Source: Synechococcales cyanobacterium GL140_1_metabat_312
GTDB taxonomy: Bacteria; Cyanobacteriota; Cyanobacteriia; Leptolyngbyales; Leptolyngbyaceae
Direction of reading: 5' to 3'
NCBI GenBank assembly: GCA_025351345.1
Contig: JANXWB010000018.1
Span: forward strand, 1-62,834
DNA: 62,834 bases
Shown piece after piece: positions 52,151-62,252 of the stretch; the first letter of the stretch is position 1, and the number at the start of each line of letters is the position of its first letter. A program made the translations under genes and the position numbers. Below the pieces are notes generated by a model. The model had not been told where the DNA came from. It worked only from the letters and a program-made list of their open reading frames with translations, and did no database searches.

Positions 52151-53590
52151 ATGAAATGGTTTCGATCGTTAAAATGGAGTTCTGAATATCAATGGCTAGT
52201 GGGTGGATTATTGGGTTCGCTATTTTGGATTAGTGGCAGCAACCTAATCTCATATCGTAACTCCATACAGTTAATTGAGAGCAATCACCAGGTTTTAAAG
52301 TCCTACGAAATTATCCAACATTTAACCACTGTTTATGCGGATATGACGGTGGCTGAGTCCGCACGGCGCGGATATGTGTTGCTGGACGATCGAGCGGAAA
52401 AGGATCGGTATAGTGCGAGTATTAAAGATCTTGACACAGAACTGATTCAATTGCGGCAACATCTGAATCTTGATTCGGAACAAACGCTGCGGCTCGATCG
52501 GATGGAAGTCCTAATTCGCGATCGAGTTGTCCTACTTGAACGATCGCTTAAGCTTTATAAAATTGACAAGACCGAAGTCATCCAACAACAGGACATTACT
52601 CGAGCCAGCGTCCAGCTTCGAGAGCAGATCCAACGGTTGATGGTCGAAATGCAAAAAGTAGAAGAATCGCGACTGCGGCGATGGCTTCAAGAATCTCAGG
52701 CCAATATTCGCGATCGGGTTTTCATTGAAGCTTGGTGGCTGGTATCAGCATTTGGAATTGTTAGTTTAGGAGTTTATTTGGTCCAACAACAACTCAGCCA
52801 ACGAAAGAAAAGTGAAGCCCAACGTGAAAAACTGCTTGAACAAAAAGACCGCGATGATTTGAAGTTAAAATTTTTCTCCATGGCTTCCCACGAATTCCGA
52901 ACACCCTTAAGTGTGATTTTAGGATCAAGTCAGCTGCTGCTCACAAGCGACCAATCTGGCGATCGTGACAAGGTTCGTAAAAACACCCTGCGAATTCAAT
53001 CCTCCGCCAAAGCCATGACCCAGTTACTCAATGATATTTTGACCTTGGCACGAGCGGAGGCGGGAAGTTTGATGTGCCAACGCGATCGGCTAGAACTCAC
53101 CTCTTTTTGCTTAAATCTAGTCGAAGATATTGATCTAGCCAATGCCCATCGTCATGTGATTCAATTCATCAGCCGATCGAGTCAACAATATGCCAACTTA
53201 GACGAGAAACTTTTGTATTTAATTTTGAGTAACTTACTGCTAAATGCAATCAAATATTCGCCAATTCAGAGTGAAATTCAACTTATTTTAGAAGACCAAT
53301 TCCATGCTCCCAGTCAAATTAATAGCATTACTAGTGGCGTTAGGGATGGCATTATTTTTAGAGTTCAAGACCAAGGCCAAGGAATATCTCCGACGGATAT
53401 TCCTCACTTATACACACCCTTTTATCGCGGCCAAAATGTTGGATTAATTGCAGGAACGGGGCTTGGTTTGGCGGTGGTTAAAACCTGTGTTGACTTGCAT
53501 CATGGAACAATTGCTGTCGAGAGTAATCCTATGCAAGGCACTACTTTTACATTCTGTATTCCGACACAAACAAGAATAGACGTTACATAA
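52151..53590 (+). CDS. CHASE3-domain sensor histidine kinase
   Basis: This is a 479-residue membrane kinase. The first membrane helix is at about residues 14-33. A CHASE3 sensor follows (ESNHQVLKSYEIIQHL; YADMTVAESARRGYVLLDD), then a second helix at about 196-214. The phospho-acceptor His is in FFSMASHEFRTPLSVILGS. The N box is LSNLLLNAIKYSP, and the G boxes are VQDQGQGISP and GTGLGLAVVKTCVDLHHG. No receiver or PAS domain is present. Its divergent neighbour, the OmpR-type regulator, is the likely partner. The ligand of the CHASE3 domain cannot be told from sequence. Confidence 0.92.
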   Translation: MKWFRSLKWSSEYQWLVGGLLGSLFWISGSNLISYRNSIQLIESNHQVLKSYEIIQHLTTVYADMTVAESARRGYVLLDDRAEKDRYSASIKDLDTELIQLRQHLNLDSEQTLRLDRMEVLIRDRVVLLERSLKLYKIDKTEVIQQQDITRASVQLREQIQRLMVEMQKVEESRLRRWLQESQANIRDRVFIEAWWLVSAFGIVSLGVYLVQQQLSQRKKSEAQREKLLEQKDRDDLKLKFFSMASHEFRTPLSVILGSSQLLLTSDQSGDRDKVRKNTLRIQSSAKAMTQLLNDILTLARAEAGSLMCQRDRLELTSFCLNLVEDIDLANAHRHVIQFISRSSQQYANLDEKLLYLILSNLLLNAIKYSPIQSEIQLILEDQFHAPSQINSITSGVRDGIIFRVQDQGQGISPTDIPHLYTPFYRGQNVGLIAGTGLGLAVVKTCVDLHHGTIAVESNPMQGTTFTFCIPTQTRIDVT

Positions 53591-53670
53591 AAAAATGATT
53601 TAGAGATAAAATTTACAAATAACCATTTTGCGTCACACTGATAGGTGCGTTTGGATTCTAGGTAAAGCTT

Positions 53671-54999
53671 TTGGATAATGTTTCACCACATCAGATCTCA
53701 GAACAGAATCAGGCGATCGATCGCTTGCTGGGAAGCTATGCCCGATTTGGGGTCAAGTTGGGGCTAGAGAACAGTATCCGTCTGATGGCGGCATTAGGCG
53801 ATCCCCAAAAGCGGATTCCGGTAATTCATGTGGCGGGCAGTAATGGAAAAGGATCGGTTTGTGCCTACCTTTCGTCTATTTTTCACCGAGCTGGCTATCG
53901 GGTGGGTCGCTATACATCTCCCCATTTAGTGGATTGGACAGAGCGGATTTGTATTGATGACGAACCGATCGCTTGGGAAACCCTATTGAGAGCCTTACAG
54001 GTTGTGCAATCGAAAATTTCTGGAGATCTTGAACCGACGCAATTTGAAGTATTGACAGCGGCGATGTGGCGTATTTTTGTGGATCAGTCCGTGGATATAG
54101 CGATCGTTGAAGTAGGTTTGGGCGGGCGGCTTGACGCGACGAATGTGATTGATGAACCGTTGGCGAGCATTATTACCTCCATTAGTTTGGAACATGTTGA
54201 ACGTCTCGGTGACACGTTGGCAAAAATTGCCTTTGAAAAGGCTGGAATTATTAAAACGGGTTGCCCATTAATTGTGGGTCAGATGCCCAAGGAAGCGGCG
54301 GCGGTTATTGTACGACGCGGCTATGATCTTTACAGTCCCATGAGTTTTCCTCAGCCTGCTCAGGCGATGGCTCAAGGTTGGGCGATGTATGAAGGATTTG
54401 AATTATTTGAATTAGAAGAAGAAGGCGTTGCCTTGGTCCCGCGATCGTTGACGTTTGAGTTACCGCTTCAGGGCGCGGTGCAGTTGGCGAATGTGTCGCT
54501 GGCGATTGCGACGGCGCTGTTGTTGCGTCAAGATGGTTGGGACATTCCCAATGAGGCAATTACTCAAGGGATTGCAAAAACTCAGTGGAAGGGCCGTTTG
54601 CAATGGTACAACTGGCGCGGTCATAAAATTTTGATTGATGGTGCCCACAATAGCGATAGTTCTGCGGTATTACGATCGTTTTTAGACAGCCAACCGACGA
54701 CATTGCCAACCCATTGGGTAATTGGAATGTTGGCGACGAAGAATCATCGTGAGATGTTTGAAACGCTTCTCCGATCGGGCGATTCGGTCTATCTCGTTCC
54801 GGTTGCGGGGCACAAGTCGGCGGATCTGGCAATATTGGTGGAATTAGCAAAATCTATTCGACCCGATTTGAAACGCGTTTGGGTCTTTGATGATGTGATG
54901 AAGGGGCTTAAGGCGGCGACGGATGCTCAGAACGCAAGAGTCGTGTTGTGCGGATCGCTTTATTTGTTAGGGGATTTTTTGGGACGCGATTCCACTTAG
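53671..54999 (+). CDS. folC: Folylpolyglutamate synthase / dihydrofolate synthase
   Basis: FolC adds glutamate to dihydropteroate and to folates. The 442-residue Mur-ligase-like protein has the ATP loop VIHVAGSNGKGSVCAYLSS, YTSPHLVDWTERICID, FEVLTAAMWRIFVDQSVDIA and EVGLGGRLDATNVIDEPLAS. In the C-terminal domain LIDGAHNSDSSAVLRSFLDS is the second signature. The length is typical. The start is taken as TTG 53671, because the next ATG would remove the conserved RLLGSYARFGVKLGLENS. It is convergent with the cyclophilin gene across a terminator. Confidence 0.93.
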   Translation: MDNVSPHQISEQNQAIDRLLGSYARFGVKLGLENSIRLMAALGDPQKRIPVIHVAGSNGKGSVCAYLSSIFHRAGYRVGRYTSPHLVDWTERICIDDEPIAWETLLRALQVVQSKISGDLEPTQFEVLTAAMWRIFVDQSVDIAIVEVGLGGRLDATNVIDEPLASIITSISLEHVERLGDTLAKIAFEKAGIIKTGCPLIVGQMPKEAAAVIVRRGYDLYSPMSFPQPAQAMAQGWAMYEGFELFELEEEGVALVPRSLTFELPLQGAVQLANVSLAIATALLLRQDGWDIPNEAITQGIAKTQWKGRLQWYNWRGHKILIDGAHNSDSSAVLRSFLDSQPTTLPTHWVIGMLATKNHREMFETLLRSGDSVYLVPVAGHKSADLAILVELAKSIRPDLKRVWVFDDVMKGLKAATDAQNARVVLCGSLYLLGDFLGRDST

Positions 55000-55051
55000 C
55001 AGTCATTTGGGAATCACTTAGAACTCACTTGGGACTGTTGAATTGAGCATT

Positions 55052-55092
55052 AAAAAACACCCTGTGAATTTTGGATCTACAAGGTGTTTTTT
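55052..55092. terminator. Bidirectional terminator between folC and cyclophilin gene
   Basis: AAAAAACACC (55052-55061) and GGTGTTTTTT (55083-55092) give a stem flanked by A and T tracts on both sides, able to end transcription from both convergent genes. Confidence 0.85.
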
Positions 55093-55102
55093 AAGCTTTG
55101 AA

Positions 55103-55543
55103 TTAATCTTCGATCGTTACTTTGATGATGCGATCGTTGCCGCGAATTGCATTAACAATGTCCATATCTTCCGTTTTACCGAAGACAGTATGAACGCCGT
55201 CTAGATGGCCTTGGGGTGAATGGCAGATAAAGAACTGGCTACCACCTGTATTCTTGCCCGCATGAGCCATGGAAAGAGTTCCAGCAAGATGTTTGTTCTT
55301 GTTAATTTCGCAATCAATTTTGTAACCCGGACCACTGGTTCCGGGGGTTCCACTAGCACCCGCACGGCTATTGGGGCAGCCACCTTGAACCATGAAATTG
55401 GGGATGACTCGGTGAAACGCTAAGCCGTCATAGAAGCCTTTTTTCGACAGTTCGACAAAATTTTTGACCGTGTTAGGTGCATCAGCTTCAAATAATTCGA
55501 GATGGATTGTGCCCTTGTCGGTTTCCATGGTGGCGCGGGTCAT
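55103..55543 (-). CDS. Peptidyl-prolyl cis-trans isomerase, cyclophilin type
   Basis: This is a single-domain 146-residue cyclophilin. [20 protein letters not shown] holds the catalytic Arg, Phe and Gln. [20 protein letters not shown] and [16 protein letters not shown] complete the active site (the usual Trp position is His, HLDG, as in many bacterial forms). There is no signal peptide or membrane anchor, so it is cytosolic. It accelerates proline isomerisation during folding. The start is ATG 55543. Confidence 0.95.
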   Translation of the reverse strand: MTRATMETDKGTIHLELFEADAPNTVKNFVELSKKGFYDGLAFHRVIPNFMVQGGCPNSRAGASGTPGTSGPGYKIDCEINKNKHLAGTLSMAHAGKNTGGSQFFICHSPQGHLDGVHTVFGKTEDMDIVNAIRGNDRIIKVTIED

Positions 55544-55740
55544 ATGCGTAGCTCCCTAAGATAAATTCAGTGTAGGCCATTCAATTCTGGCAGCGATTTA
55601 TTCCATTATGGATGCGATCGCCTGTATGAATATAGCGCGAAACTCACTAGTGTGATGGCGGGAATTCTATACTTAGTTTGTTGAGCTTGTTTGTTCTAGT
55701 TATTTGTCGGTTGTATTTATTTGATGCGCATCGATCGTTC

Positions 55741-56208
55741 TTAAGCATCGGGCGCTTGGCAGTAGGTGTTCACAGCTTGGACTAAGTTTTTTTGGGTAAT
55801 GCTATCGGTTTGAATTTGTTCGGCGGCGGTGCGGACGGCTTTGGCATTCTGGGACTGGGCTAGGGTGAGATTGTTGGTGCTATCTTGACGATAAAGAGTA
55901 GTAAGTTGTTGCTGTAGGTCAAGCAATTTGCTGTCGGATGGCTTCAAGTCCTGCATTTCTTGAGCGGCGCGCTCTAACAAGTCGGCGGCTTTGGTAAACC
56001 GATCGGCGGGTTGTAAATTCTCAGCCGGAAGTTTTTGCACCGTTTGGCTGGTCCGATTGCTAATGGAAATTAGGCGATTGCACCGATCGGATTTGGTTTC
56101 GCTACAGGCCCTCAGCACTAAAGGCAACACAAAACTGAGGGCGATCATGCTCCAACATAGACTCTCCACAGGATTTAAAGGGCGTCTTTTACTGCGCTGA
56201 CGATTCAT
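55741..56208 (-). CDS. Hypothetical membrane-anchored or lipoprotein-like protein
   Basis: This is a 155-residue protein. A basic start (MNRQRSKRRPLNPVESL) precedes one hydrophobic helix (about residues 18-36) ending VLPLVLRACSE, which resembles a weak lipobox (LRAC). The remainder is Gln/Leu/Ala-rich and helical (FTKAADLLERAAQEMQDL; KAVRTAAEQIQTDS), with a second Cys at SDRC and a third near the end. It probably forms a small periplasmic or extracytoplasmic helical bundle. No family is recognised. The frame is open five codons further upstream. Confidence 0.55.
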   Translation of the reverse strand: MNRQRSKRRPLNPVESLCWSMIALSFVLPLVLRACSETKSDRCNRLISISNRTSQTVQKLPAENLQPADRFTKAADLLERAAQEMQDLKPSDSKLLDLQQQLTTLYRQDSTNNLTLAQSQNAKAVRTAAEQIQTDSITQKNLVQAVNTYCQAPDA

Positions 56209-56462
56209 TACCTTGTATCTCACTAGTTTGCGGTCTTATCATAGCGGGCCGTCCTACAAAGCATCTCAACCAATCCTTCAAATCGTATTTCGTCTGAAGC
56301 ACCAACAGCGCTATTGTCAGTCAGAGAATTGCTCTCAGTTTTAGTAAATGTGATATATGTATGTAGAAATTACGGTTTCCCCATCGGATTTTCGTGGTTT
56401 CTAGTCAACAGTTCACACAGCGGTTGTTCACACCTCGGTTCATCAACAAGGTAATTAAGTTT

Positions 56463-57479
56463 ATGGGTATTTGTGTTCAGGACGTATCCAAACGGTTTGG
56501 GGACTTTCAGGCGCTCGATCGGGTTTCCGTTGACATTGAAAGTGGTTCGCTGGTGGCATTGCTTGGACCGTCGGGTTCTGGCAAATCCACGTTATTAAGA
56601 TCTATCGCGGGCCTAGAAAGTCCTGATAGCGGTAGAATTTCTCTCATGGGGGAGGATGCAACCGATCGGAGTGTGCAAGACCGCAAAATTGGTTTTGTGT
56701 TCCAACATTACGCTCTGTTCAAACATATGACCGTCCGACGCAATATTGCTTTTGGGATGGAAATTCGCAAAATGGCGGCATCTCGGGTTAAGGCTCGGAC
56801 TGAAGAACTTTTAGACCTTGTACAGCTCACAGGAATGGGCGATCGGTATCCATCTCAGCTTTCCGGCGGTCAACGTCAGCGGGTTGCGTTGGCTCGGGCG
56901 TTGGCGGTGGAACCCAAGGTGTTGCTGCTGGATGAACCCTTTGGGGCCTTAGATGCTCGCGTGCGGAAAGACTTGAGGGCTTGGTTAAGGCGATTGCACG
57001 ATGAGGTTCATGTCACTACAGTTTTTGTGACCCACGACCAGGAAGAAGCTATGGAAGTGAGCGATCGGATCGTGGTAATGAATAAGGGCAAAGTGGAACA
57101 GATCGGGACTCCGGCGCAAGTCTATGATCATCCCGCCAGCGCCTTTGTCATGAGTTTCATTGGTCCGGTGAATGTATTACCCACGAGTTCTAAAATCTTC
57201 CAAGAAAGTGGATTTGACTCGGCCCATCCTGAAATGTTTTTGCGGCCTCATGATATTGAAATTGCCTTAGAAGCTGCAAATAACACAGTTCCGGCTCGCG
57301 TGGCCCGATTGATTCATTTGGGGTGGGAAATTCAGGCTGAACTTGAACTTGAAGACGGGCAGCTTATGATTGCGAATTTAACTCGCGATCGGTACGATCG
57401 ACTTCAGCTTGAGGAAAACCAGTGCGTCTATGTTAGACCCAAAGAGGCAAAATCCTTTGCGCTGAATTACAACATCTAG
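56463..57479 (+). CDS. cysA: Sulfate/molybdate-type ABC transporter ATP-binding protein
   Basis: This is a 338-residue ABC ATPase. Walker A is [20 protein letters not shown], the signature is [20 protein letters not shown] and Walker B is [15 protein letters not shown], with the switch His in [19 protein letters not shown]-terminal TOBE-like domain follows. [20 protein letters not shown] is characteristic of CysA. Synechococcus-type sulfate permease operons include binding protein and two permeases, which are absent here, so this may be a detached subunit. The frame is open to 56394. ATG 56463 ([13 protein letters not shown]) matches the family. It is followed four bases later by a GT39 gene. 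Confidence 0.85.
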   Translation: MGICVQDVSKRFGDFQALDRVSVDIESGSLVALLGPSGSGKSTLLRSIAGLESPDSGRISLMGEDATDRSVQDRKIGFVFQHYALFKHMTVRRNIAFGMEIRKMAASRVKARTEELLDLVQLTGMGDRYPSQLSGGQRQRVALARALAVEPKVLLLDEPFGALDARVRKDLRAWLRRLHDEVHVTTVFVTHDQEEAMEVSDRIVVMNKGKVEQIGTPAQVYDHPASAFVMSFIGPVNVLPTSSKIFQESGFDSAHPEMFLRPHDIEIALEAANNTVPARVARLIHLGWEIQAELELEDGQLMIANLTRDRYDRLQLEENQCVYVRPKEAKSFALNYNI

Positions 57480-57483
57480 GACT

Positions 57484-59178
57484 ATGACACCATCTAGTAT
57501 GAAATTGAGTGCTATAAATCCCTATTTGCTTTTAGTTCTCTGGGCTTTACCCATTGTATTGAGTCAAACCATTAATCAAAGTTTAATGGCCCACGATGAA
57601 GGCTATTACGCAATTCAAGCGCGGTATATTTTGGAAACTGGAGATTGGATTACGCTTCAATGGGGCGGAGGCATTAGCTTCGATCGGACGATTGGCATTC
57701 AGTGGTTAATTGCGTTGTGTTACACGTTTTTTGGGGTGCATGAAACAAGTGTTCGACTACCGAGTATGTTGGCTTATTTAGCGAGTACGCTGCTCACATT
57801 TCGTATGGGTGAGATTCTTCTAGGACTGGGAATTGGCTGGCTGGGGGCTATTATTTTTAGCATCACCCCTATTGTGGTTCAGTATGCTGGGTTGGGCACT
57901 CAGGATATGGTGCTGGTGATGTTGGAACTGTTAGCCGCTTGGTCATTATTGGAGTCGCGGATTCAAGGACGACGATCGCTTTTGTTTCTGACTGGGGTGA
58001 TGTTTGGTTGGGGCTTTTTGATTAAGGGATTTATGATCATTCCCGCCACTATTGCCTTTCTTCCTGCGCTGTGGGTGGGTGGATTTATCAATTCAAACGC
58101 AATTGAAGTTACCGATGAATCTAGACTTGCCCAATTCAGGCTTACTCAATTTGAGAAATGGTCGAGTATTAAGTGGTCGAGTATTGATTGGATTGCAATG
58201 CTTTGGGTTGGATTAGGGGGAATGATCGGATTGCTTCCCGCTATAGGCTGGCTTTGGGCGGCAACACAACAATATGGCTGGGGTGCATTGCAAACATTAG
58301 TGGGAAAGGTCTTCTTCCTGAATCAGCAGGAATTTCATAGTGTTGGACCGCTTTATTATTTTTGGAATATTCCTGTCAATGCGTTCCCTTGGGGCATTAT
58401 CGGTTTGATTGGACTGGCATTGTGCATTTGGAATCCACGATATAAAACATCCTATCGTTGGCTGCTGTTGGGTTATCCTATTCTGCTATTCACCGAACTC
58501 AATATTTTCCGAACTAAAACGGCCTACTATCCGCTCCAACTCCTTCCCTGGATAGCGATCTGGAGTGCTGTTGCGTTGAGTCATTGCTCTGAATATTATC
58601 TGAAAGATCGGCGATCGCAGCTTCTTGGCCAATTGAGTCTAGGAATTTTTGGATTAGCGCTTATTCTGTTGACAGCAGGTATACTCCTCTTTTTGAAAGT
58701 TATCCCAGTTGAACTTGATGTCATTCGATCGGTTGCAACAGTCATTACTATTTTGTCGATCGGGTGGTTGATTCCGTTAATTCTGTGGCTAACTCGGTCC
58801 GGTTTTTCCCAATCAGAATTCATTTCTAGATGGTTGTGGAGCATTTTCCTTGGCCCTTGGTTGGCGCTCACGTTCATGGGGTTGTCGGGATTGTGGGGAG
58901 ACTATGCGGTGTCGCTGAATAATGGCGTTGAATCTCCAACAGTTCAGGCAATTTTGTCGAATGAGACTATTAACTTTATCGCGCCACCTTCTCAGGATGT
59001 TGATCCACAGAAAGATTACATCTTATTCATTTTTAAGACGCCTCATTTGGGCCAACACCTCACATCAATAGAACAACTTCCTGCAAGAAGTTATGCTTGG
59101 ATTGCTCCCAAAATACCGACTTCCGATCGGACTTTTGCAACTATTCGCGGCTGGCGATTGATTCAACATGAGGGATGA
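57484..59178 (+). CDS. Glycosyltransferase family 39 / ArnT-like membrane protein
   Basis: This 564-residue integral membrane protein has about ten hydrophobic segments. The first loop holds the catalytic acidic motif (MAHDEGYYAIQARYILETGD). GIQWLIALCYTFFGVHETSV and RLPSMLAYLASTLLTFRMGE are typical of the PMT/ArnT/GT39 superfamily, which uses polyprenyl-phosphate sugars to modify proteins or lipid A. The hydrophobic C-terminal third is followed by a periplasmic tail of about 90 residues. It starts four bases after cysA, so the two are probably co-transcribed, although no functional link is evident. Confidence 0.85.
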   Translation: MTPSSMKLSAINPYLLLVLWALPIVLSQTINQSLMAHDEGYYAIQARYILETGDWITLQWGGGISFDRTIGIQWLIALCYTFFGVHETSVRLPSMLAYLASTLLTFRMGEILLGLGIGWLGAIIFSITPIVVQYAGLGTQDMVLVMLELLAAWSLLESRIQGRRSLLFLTGVMFGWGFLIKGFMIIPATIAFLPALWVGGFINSNAIEVTDESRLAQFRLTQFEKWSSIKWSSIDWIAMLWVGLGGMIGLLPAIGWLWAATQQYGWGALQTLVGKVFFLNQQEFHSVGPLYYFWNIPVNAFPWGIIGLIGLALCIWNPRYKTSYRWLLLGYPILLFTELNIFRTKTAYYPLQLLPWIAIWSAVALSHCSEYYLKDRRSQLLGQLSLGIFGLALILLTAGILLFLKVIPVELDVIRSVATVITILSIGWLIPLILWLTRSGFSQSEFISRWLWSIFLGPWLALTFMGLSGLWGDYAVSLNNGVESPTVQAILSNETINFIAPPSQDVDPQKDYILFIFKTPHLGQHLTSIEQLPARSYAWIAPKIPTSDRTFATIRGWRLIQHEG

Positions 59179-59242
59179 GAAGATAAAACAAACCTAGGAA
59201 GATAAGGTATTTTGCCTCAGCATTTGGCTTGTATTAGCGTGC

Positions 59243-61768
59243 TCACCACCCAACAATTACACGGCTCATTAGAAGGGCGATCGTAATCCCCGCCAAATGC
59301 TGAGGCAACAACTTCCAAAATGATTGCCGTGCAATTTTCTGCGTCAACACCACCGTGGCCAAAACCGAAGCAGTGAGCACGACAGCTTGCAGAAAAGAAA
59401 TCACAGCTGGATGGGCGATCCACATAATGGGATTAGTCATGGCCAAGCCAAAGGTTGCAAAGGTGACTGGAATGATTTGACCGCCTTCAGAAAGTCCTAG
59501 GCGGAGAAAGTGGGCCAACAGACCCCCCATAGCCAAAGGTAAGTAACCGTAGGCGAGTTGAACAAACGGACGAGATTTAGGGTCGAGCAGACGAATTAAA
59601 CCGTGGATTGGAAACGCGATCGCCACGGGCACAAATAGAACCGCCACTGAAACTAAGGTATGAACGCCAAAGTTATCTAATTGCAAATCCCAGCCCATCT
59701 CCTGCTCAATCTCCGGTAATCGATGGAGAAACGTTGCCCCAAACAATAAAAATAGCAAAGCAACTTCTGGATAGTTTGGCTTATGGGTCGTCCATAGCTC
59801 AATTCCCGGTGGGCGCAAGTTCAGTTCTACCGATCGGTGAGGACAAGCCTTGAGACAGGTCATGCACAGAACGCAATCCTTATTATCTTGTAGCTGTGCA
59901 GGGTGGGAATAGACGGGGCAGCCGCCAGTTTCTTGACCTTCACCCAGTTGGGGACCACCCTTATAGCATTGGTAAGTCGTACAACTGGCAGAACAAATTC
60001 CCTGCTGTGCCCGCAGTTCAATCATTGAGAGTTTAGCAAACATGCCATTCATGCCGCCGATCGGGCAGAGATAGCGACACCAAAACCGTCGTTCAAACAG
60101 CAGCGAACAGATCACAGCGCCTGCCGTAATGAGCAGCAATAAAGAACCCGAAAGATAGGCCGTATTTTCTAAATTCCATAGCTCTTCCCACAGCAGAATG
60201 AGCGCGAAAAATCCAAATAGAAACCAGCCGCCAAACCGTTCGGCTTCTTGACGCGGCCACGATCGCAAGGTTCTTGGAAACCATTTCAGAGAGAGCTTTT
60301 GAACCAGTTCACCGTAAATCATAAACGGACAAAAGGCACACCAAATCCGGCCTAAAAATGGAAAAATCACCAAACTTCCCAGCCACCACCAGTCCCAAAA
60401 AAGATTTAAGACAAAATTACGATCGCGGGTTTGCGGTCCCAGAAATAAAACACCGACAATAAATGCAAATCCCAGCAGCGTGATGCCATAGTTAATCCGA
60501 TCGGGATACCAATCACTGCGCAGGAATCGCCGTAGCCATGGATAAACATTGAGCAAATTAACTCGAAATCTACGCTCTTTTTTGCCCTCCGCCCAGAAGA
60601 CTTCTTCGGTCAGAGACTTCGCTCCAGCTGTTTGAACTAAGGCTCTTTTGAGCAAATTTTCCAATTCAATTAAATTGTTAGGAAAATCATAGCTTTGCAG
60701 TCGGCGTAGGGCTTCAGGCGTGACAGTGGGCTTGGGGAGACCTCGCGATCGACAGAGCAATCCCAAATAATAGTCAATTTGAACTTTAATATCCGCTTTC
60801 CGAACCCGCAAGGGCGGCACTTTAATGTTGTGTTTGAGCAACTTACACTTGGTAAGTTTGGGAATAACCTTTTCAGCAATCATGATGATGCGTGCTTCGG
60901 TTCGTTTCGGCGATGGAGTGGCTTCGTCTTCTCGATACTGCGACGTATATTCACCCGTGTTTAGCAAAAGCTTCAGTTTTTCTAGAAGTTCTGGAGCTAA
61001 ATCTTCTAAGTTATTCAGCATTAAGGTACCGCGCCCAATCCAGTCTAACAAACCGGATTTGTTGCCCCGTCCAAACAGTTCGACGCCATTGGTCTGCAAG
61101 GTGCTGCAATTTACTTTGATGAGAGGTTCTTTGCGAGTTCCAGAGCCAAAATGAATTAACGCAGCAATATTGTCCTTGTTCAGACCCGGTTCTCCTAAAA
61201 TCAAAACCGCGCCAGTTTCCTGCATGGCTTTTTTAATATCCTGTCGCAAGCGCAGAGCATAACGACTAGAGCCTACGATGCCTCGACTGGCTTTGGGTAC
61301 GATATAGGGACGTAAGGCGGTGGCACGATCGCGTTCATAAACAAGTTCTGACTCTGCCCGTTGGAGATCGATCGCTAACTGCTGGGAAAGAATTTGAGTG
61401 ATTCCAGGATGTTCTTGGGTGATGGTTAAAAATTCGGCGCGGGGAATTTGCCACAGGACGCAATCATCTAAGGTGATGCTGGTTTTGTCTGCGGCTTGAT
61501 CCAGCAAGAGTTCCTTGAGATAAAGCACTGAACCGGGAAGAATACTAACGGTTTGCGCGATCGTGGTGGGGCTGGTGCGATAGCTTTCGAGATGACCGCT
61601 GTGAAGAATCAGGAGCGTCTCGGGAATGGTGTCTTCGAGGACAATACGACGATTGGCGAGGACGGAGGTCTCTTGGATCTGAGTCGCGATCGCCCTTAAG
61701 GCTGCCTCAGGAATCTGGCTAAATACAGTATGGTTTTGTAACCAGTTTATTCTCTCTGAGATATCCAT
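59243..61768 (-). CDS. Fusion: cyclic-nucleotide-binding domain, sigma-54-type AAA domain, membrane Fe-S protein
   Basis: An 841-residue three-part protein. Residues 1-150 look like a CRP-type cyclic-nucleotide-binding fold. Residues 165-405 match sigma-54 activator AAA domains (GIVGSSRYALRLRQDIKKAM), but the Walker A site is GEPGLNKDN (no GK-S/T) and Walker B is GTLMLNNLEDL (no DE), so ATP hydrolysis is unlikely. From about 430, several membrane helices carry NosR/NapH-type Fe-S motifs: IWCAFCPFMIYGEL, RFWCRYLCPIGGMNG, CSASCTTYQC and DKDCVLCMTCLKACP-like NKDCVLCMTCLKACPHRSV. It suggests redox output controlled by a ligand-sensing head. No partner oxidoreductase is adjacent. Confidence 0.82.
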   Translation of the reverse strand: MDISERINWLQNHTVFSQIPEAALRAIATQIQETSVLANRRIVLEDTIPETLLILHSGHLESYRTSPTTIAQTVSILPGSVLYLKELLLDQAADKTSITLDDCVLWQIPRAEFLTITQEHPGITQILSQQLAIDLQRAESELVYERDRATALRPYIVPKASRGIVGSSRYALRLRQDIKKAMQETGAVLILGEPGLNKDNIAALIHFGSGTRKEPLIKVNCSTLQTNGVELFGRGNKSGLLDWIGRGTLMLNNLEDLAPELLEKLKLLLNTGEYTSQYREDEATPSPKRTEARIIMIAEKVIPKLTKCKLLKHNIKVPPLRVRKADIKVQIDYYLGLLCRSRGLPKPTVTPEALRRLQSYDFPNNLIELENLLKRALVQTAGAKSLTEEVFWAEGKKERRFRVNLLNVYPWLRRFLRSDWYPDRINYGITLLGFAFIVGVLFLGPQTRDRNFVLNLFWDWWWLGSLVIFPFLGRIWCAFCPFMIYGELVQKLSLKWFPRTLRSWPRQEAERFGGWFLFGFFALILLWEELWNLENTAYLSGSLLLLITAGAVICSLLFERRFWCRYLCPIGGMNGMFAKLSMIELRAQQGICSASCTTYQCYKGGPQLGEGQETGGCPVYSHPAQLQDNKDCVLCMTCLKACPHRSVELNLRPPGIELWTTHKPNYPEVALLFLLFGATFLHRLPEIEQEMGWDLQLDNFGVHTLVSVAVLFVPVAIAFPIHGLIRLLDPKSRPFVQLAYGYLPLAMGGLLAHFLRLGLSEGGQIIPVTFATFGLAMTNPIMWIAHPAVISFLQAVVLTASVLATVVLTQKIARQSFWKLLPQHLAGITIALLMSRVIVGW

Positions 61769-61820
61769 ATTTGTCCTGGGAGTAATCAGGGGCGCAACTC
61801 AAACCGACTTTGATACTCTA

Positions 61821-62252
61821 CTATGATCTGCTCTTTTCAGTTATTGAGCCATTCTTGATGAGTAGATCAGATTTGTTCTCAAGCTGCTGATTCATCCAAG
61901 CAATCGCCTCCTCTTCATCAGTTTCGATCGCCCGTTCTACTCCTGTTTTAGCAATTTCTAGGAGTTGTTGAGATTGTTCACGTTTTTCGTGAGAGGCTTC
62001 CACGTTTGCTCTGATCTTCAATTGGATGGTTTTAGGTGCATCCCAGACAATATCTTTAGGGTATAGCTTAGTTTGACCGGATGAACCTTTAAAGTATTTT
62101 CAACCTGTAGCTTTCCAATAATGCTATTGAGATAAATAGATAGATAAACGGGATCGAGTGAATCAGTTCTAAGAATAGTGACGTAATTATCTGGTAGTGC
62201 ATCTTGTTCATAGAGATAAGGCGCACAGCGTCCAATAGTGCCCAAAGATCGC
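61821..62252 (-). pseudogene. Restriction-modification (HsdS/methylase type) gene end, frameshifted
   Basis: Two minus-strand frames join into one C-terminus. The first reads TIGRCAPYLYEQDALPDNYV and LDPVYLSIYLNSIIGKLQVE. After loss of one base in an A-run near 62095-62105 it continues in another frame as KYFKGSSGQTKLYPKDIVWD and then ANVEASHEKREQSQQLLEIA. The order I-G-R-C, L-P-D-N, L-N-S-x-x-G, G-Q-T-K-L-Y-P-K-D-I and a closing coiled coil is typical of the target-recognition end of type I specificity subunits or fused methylases. The 5' part is missing and is replaced by an Ig-like fragment. Confidence 0.6.
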
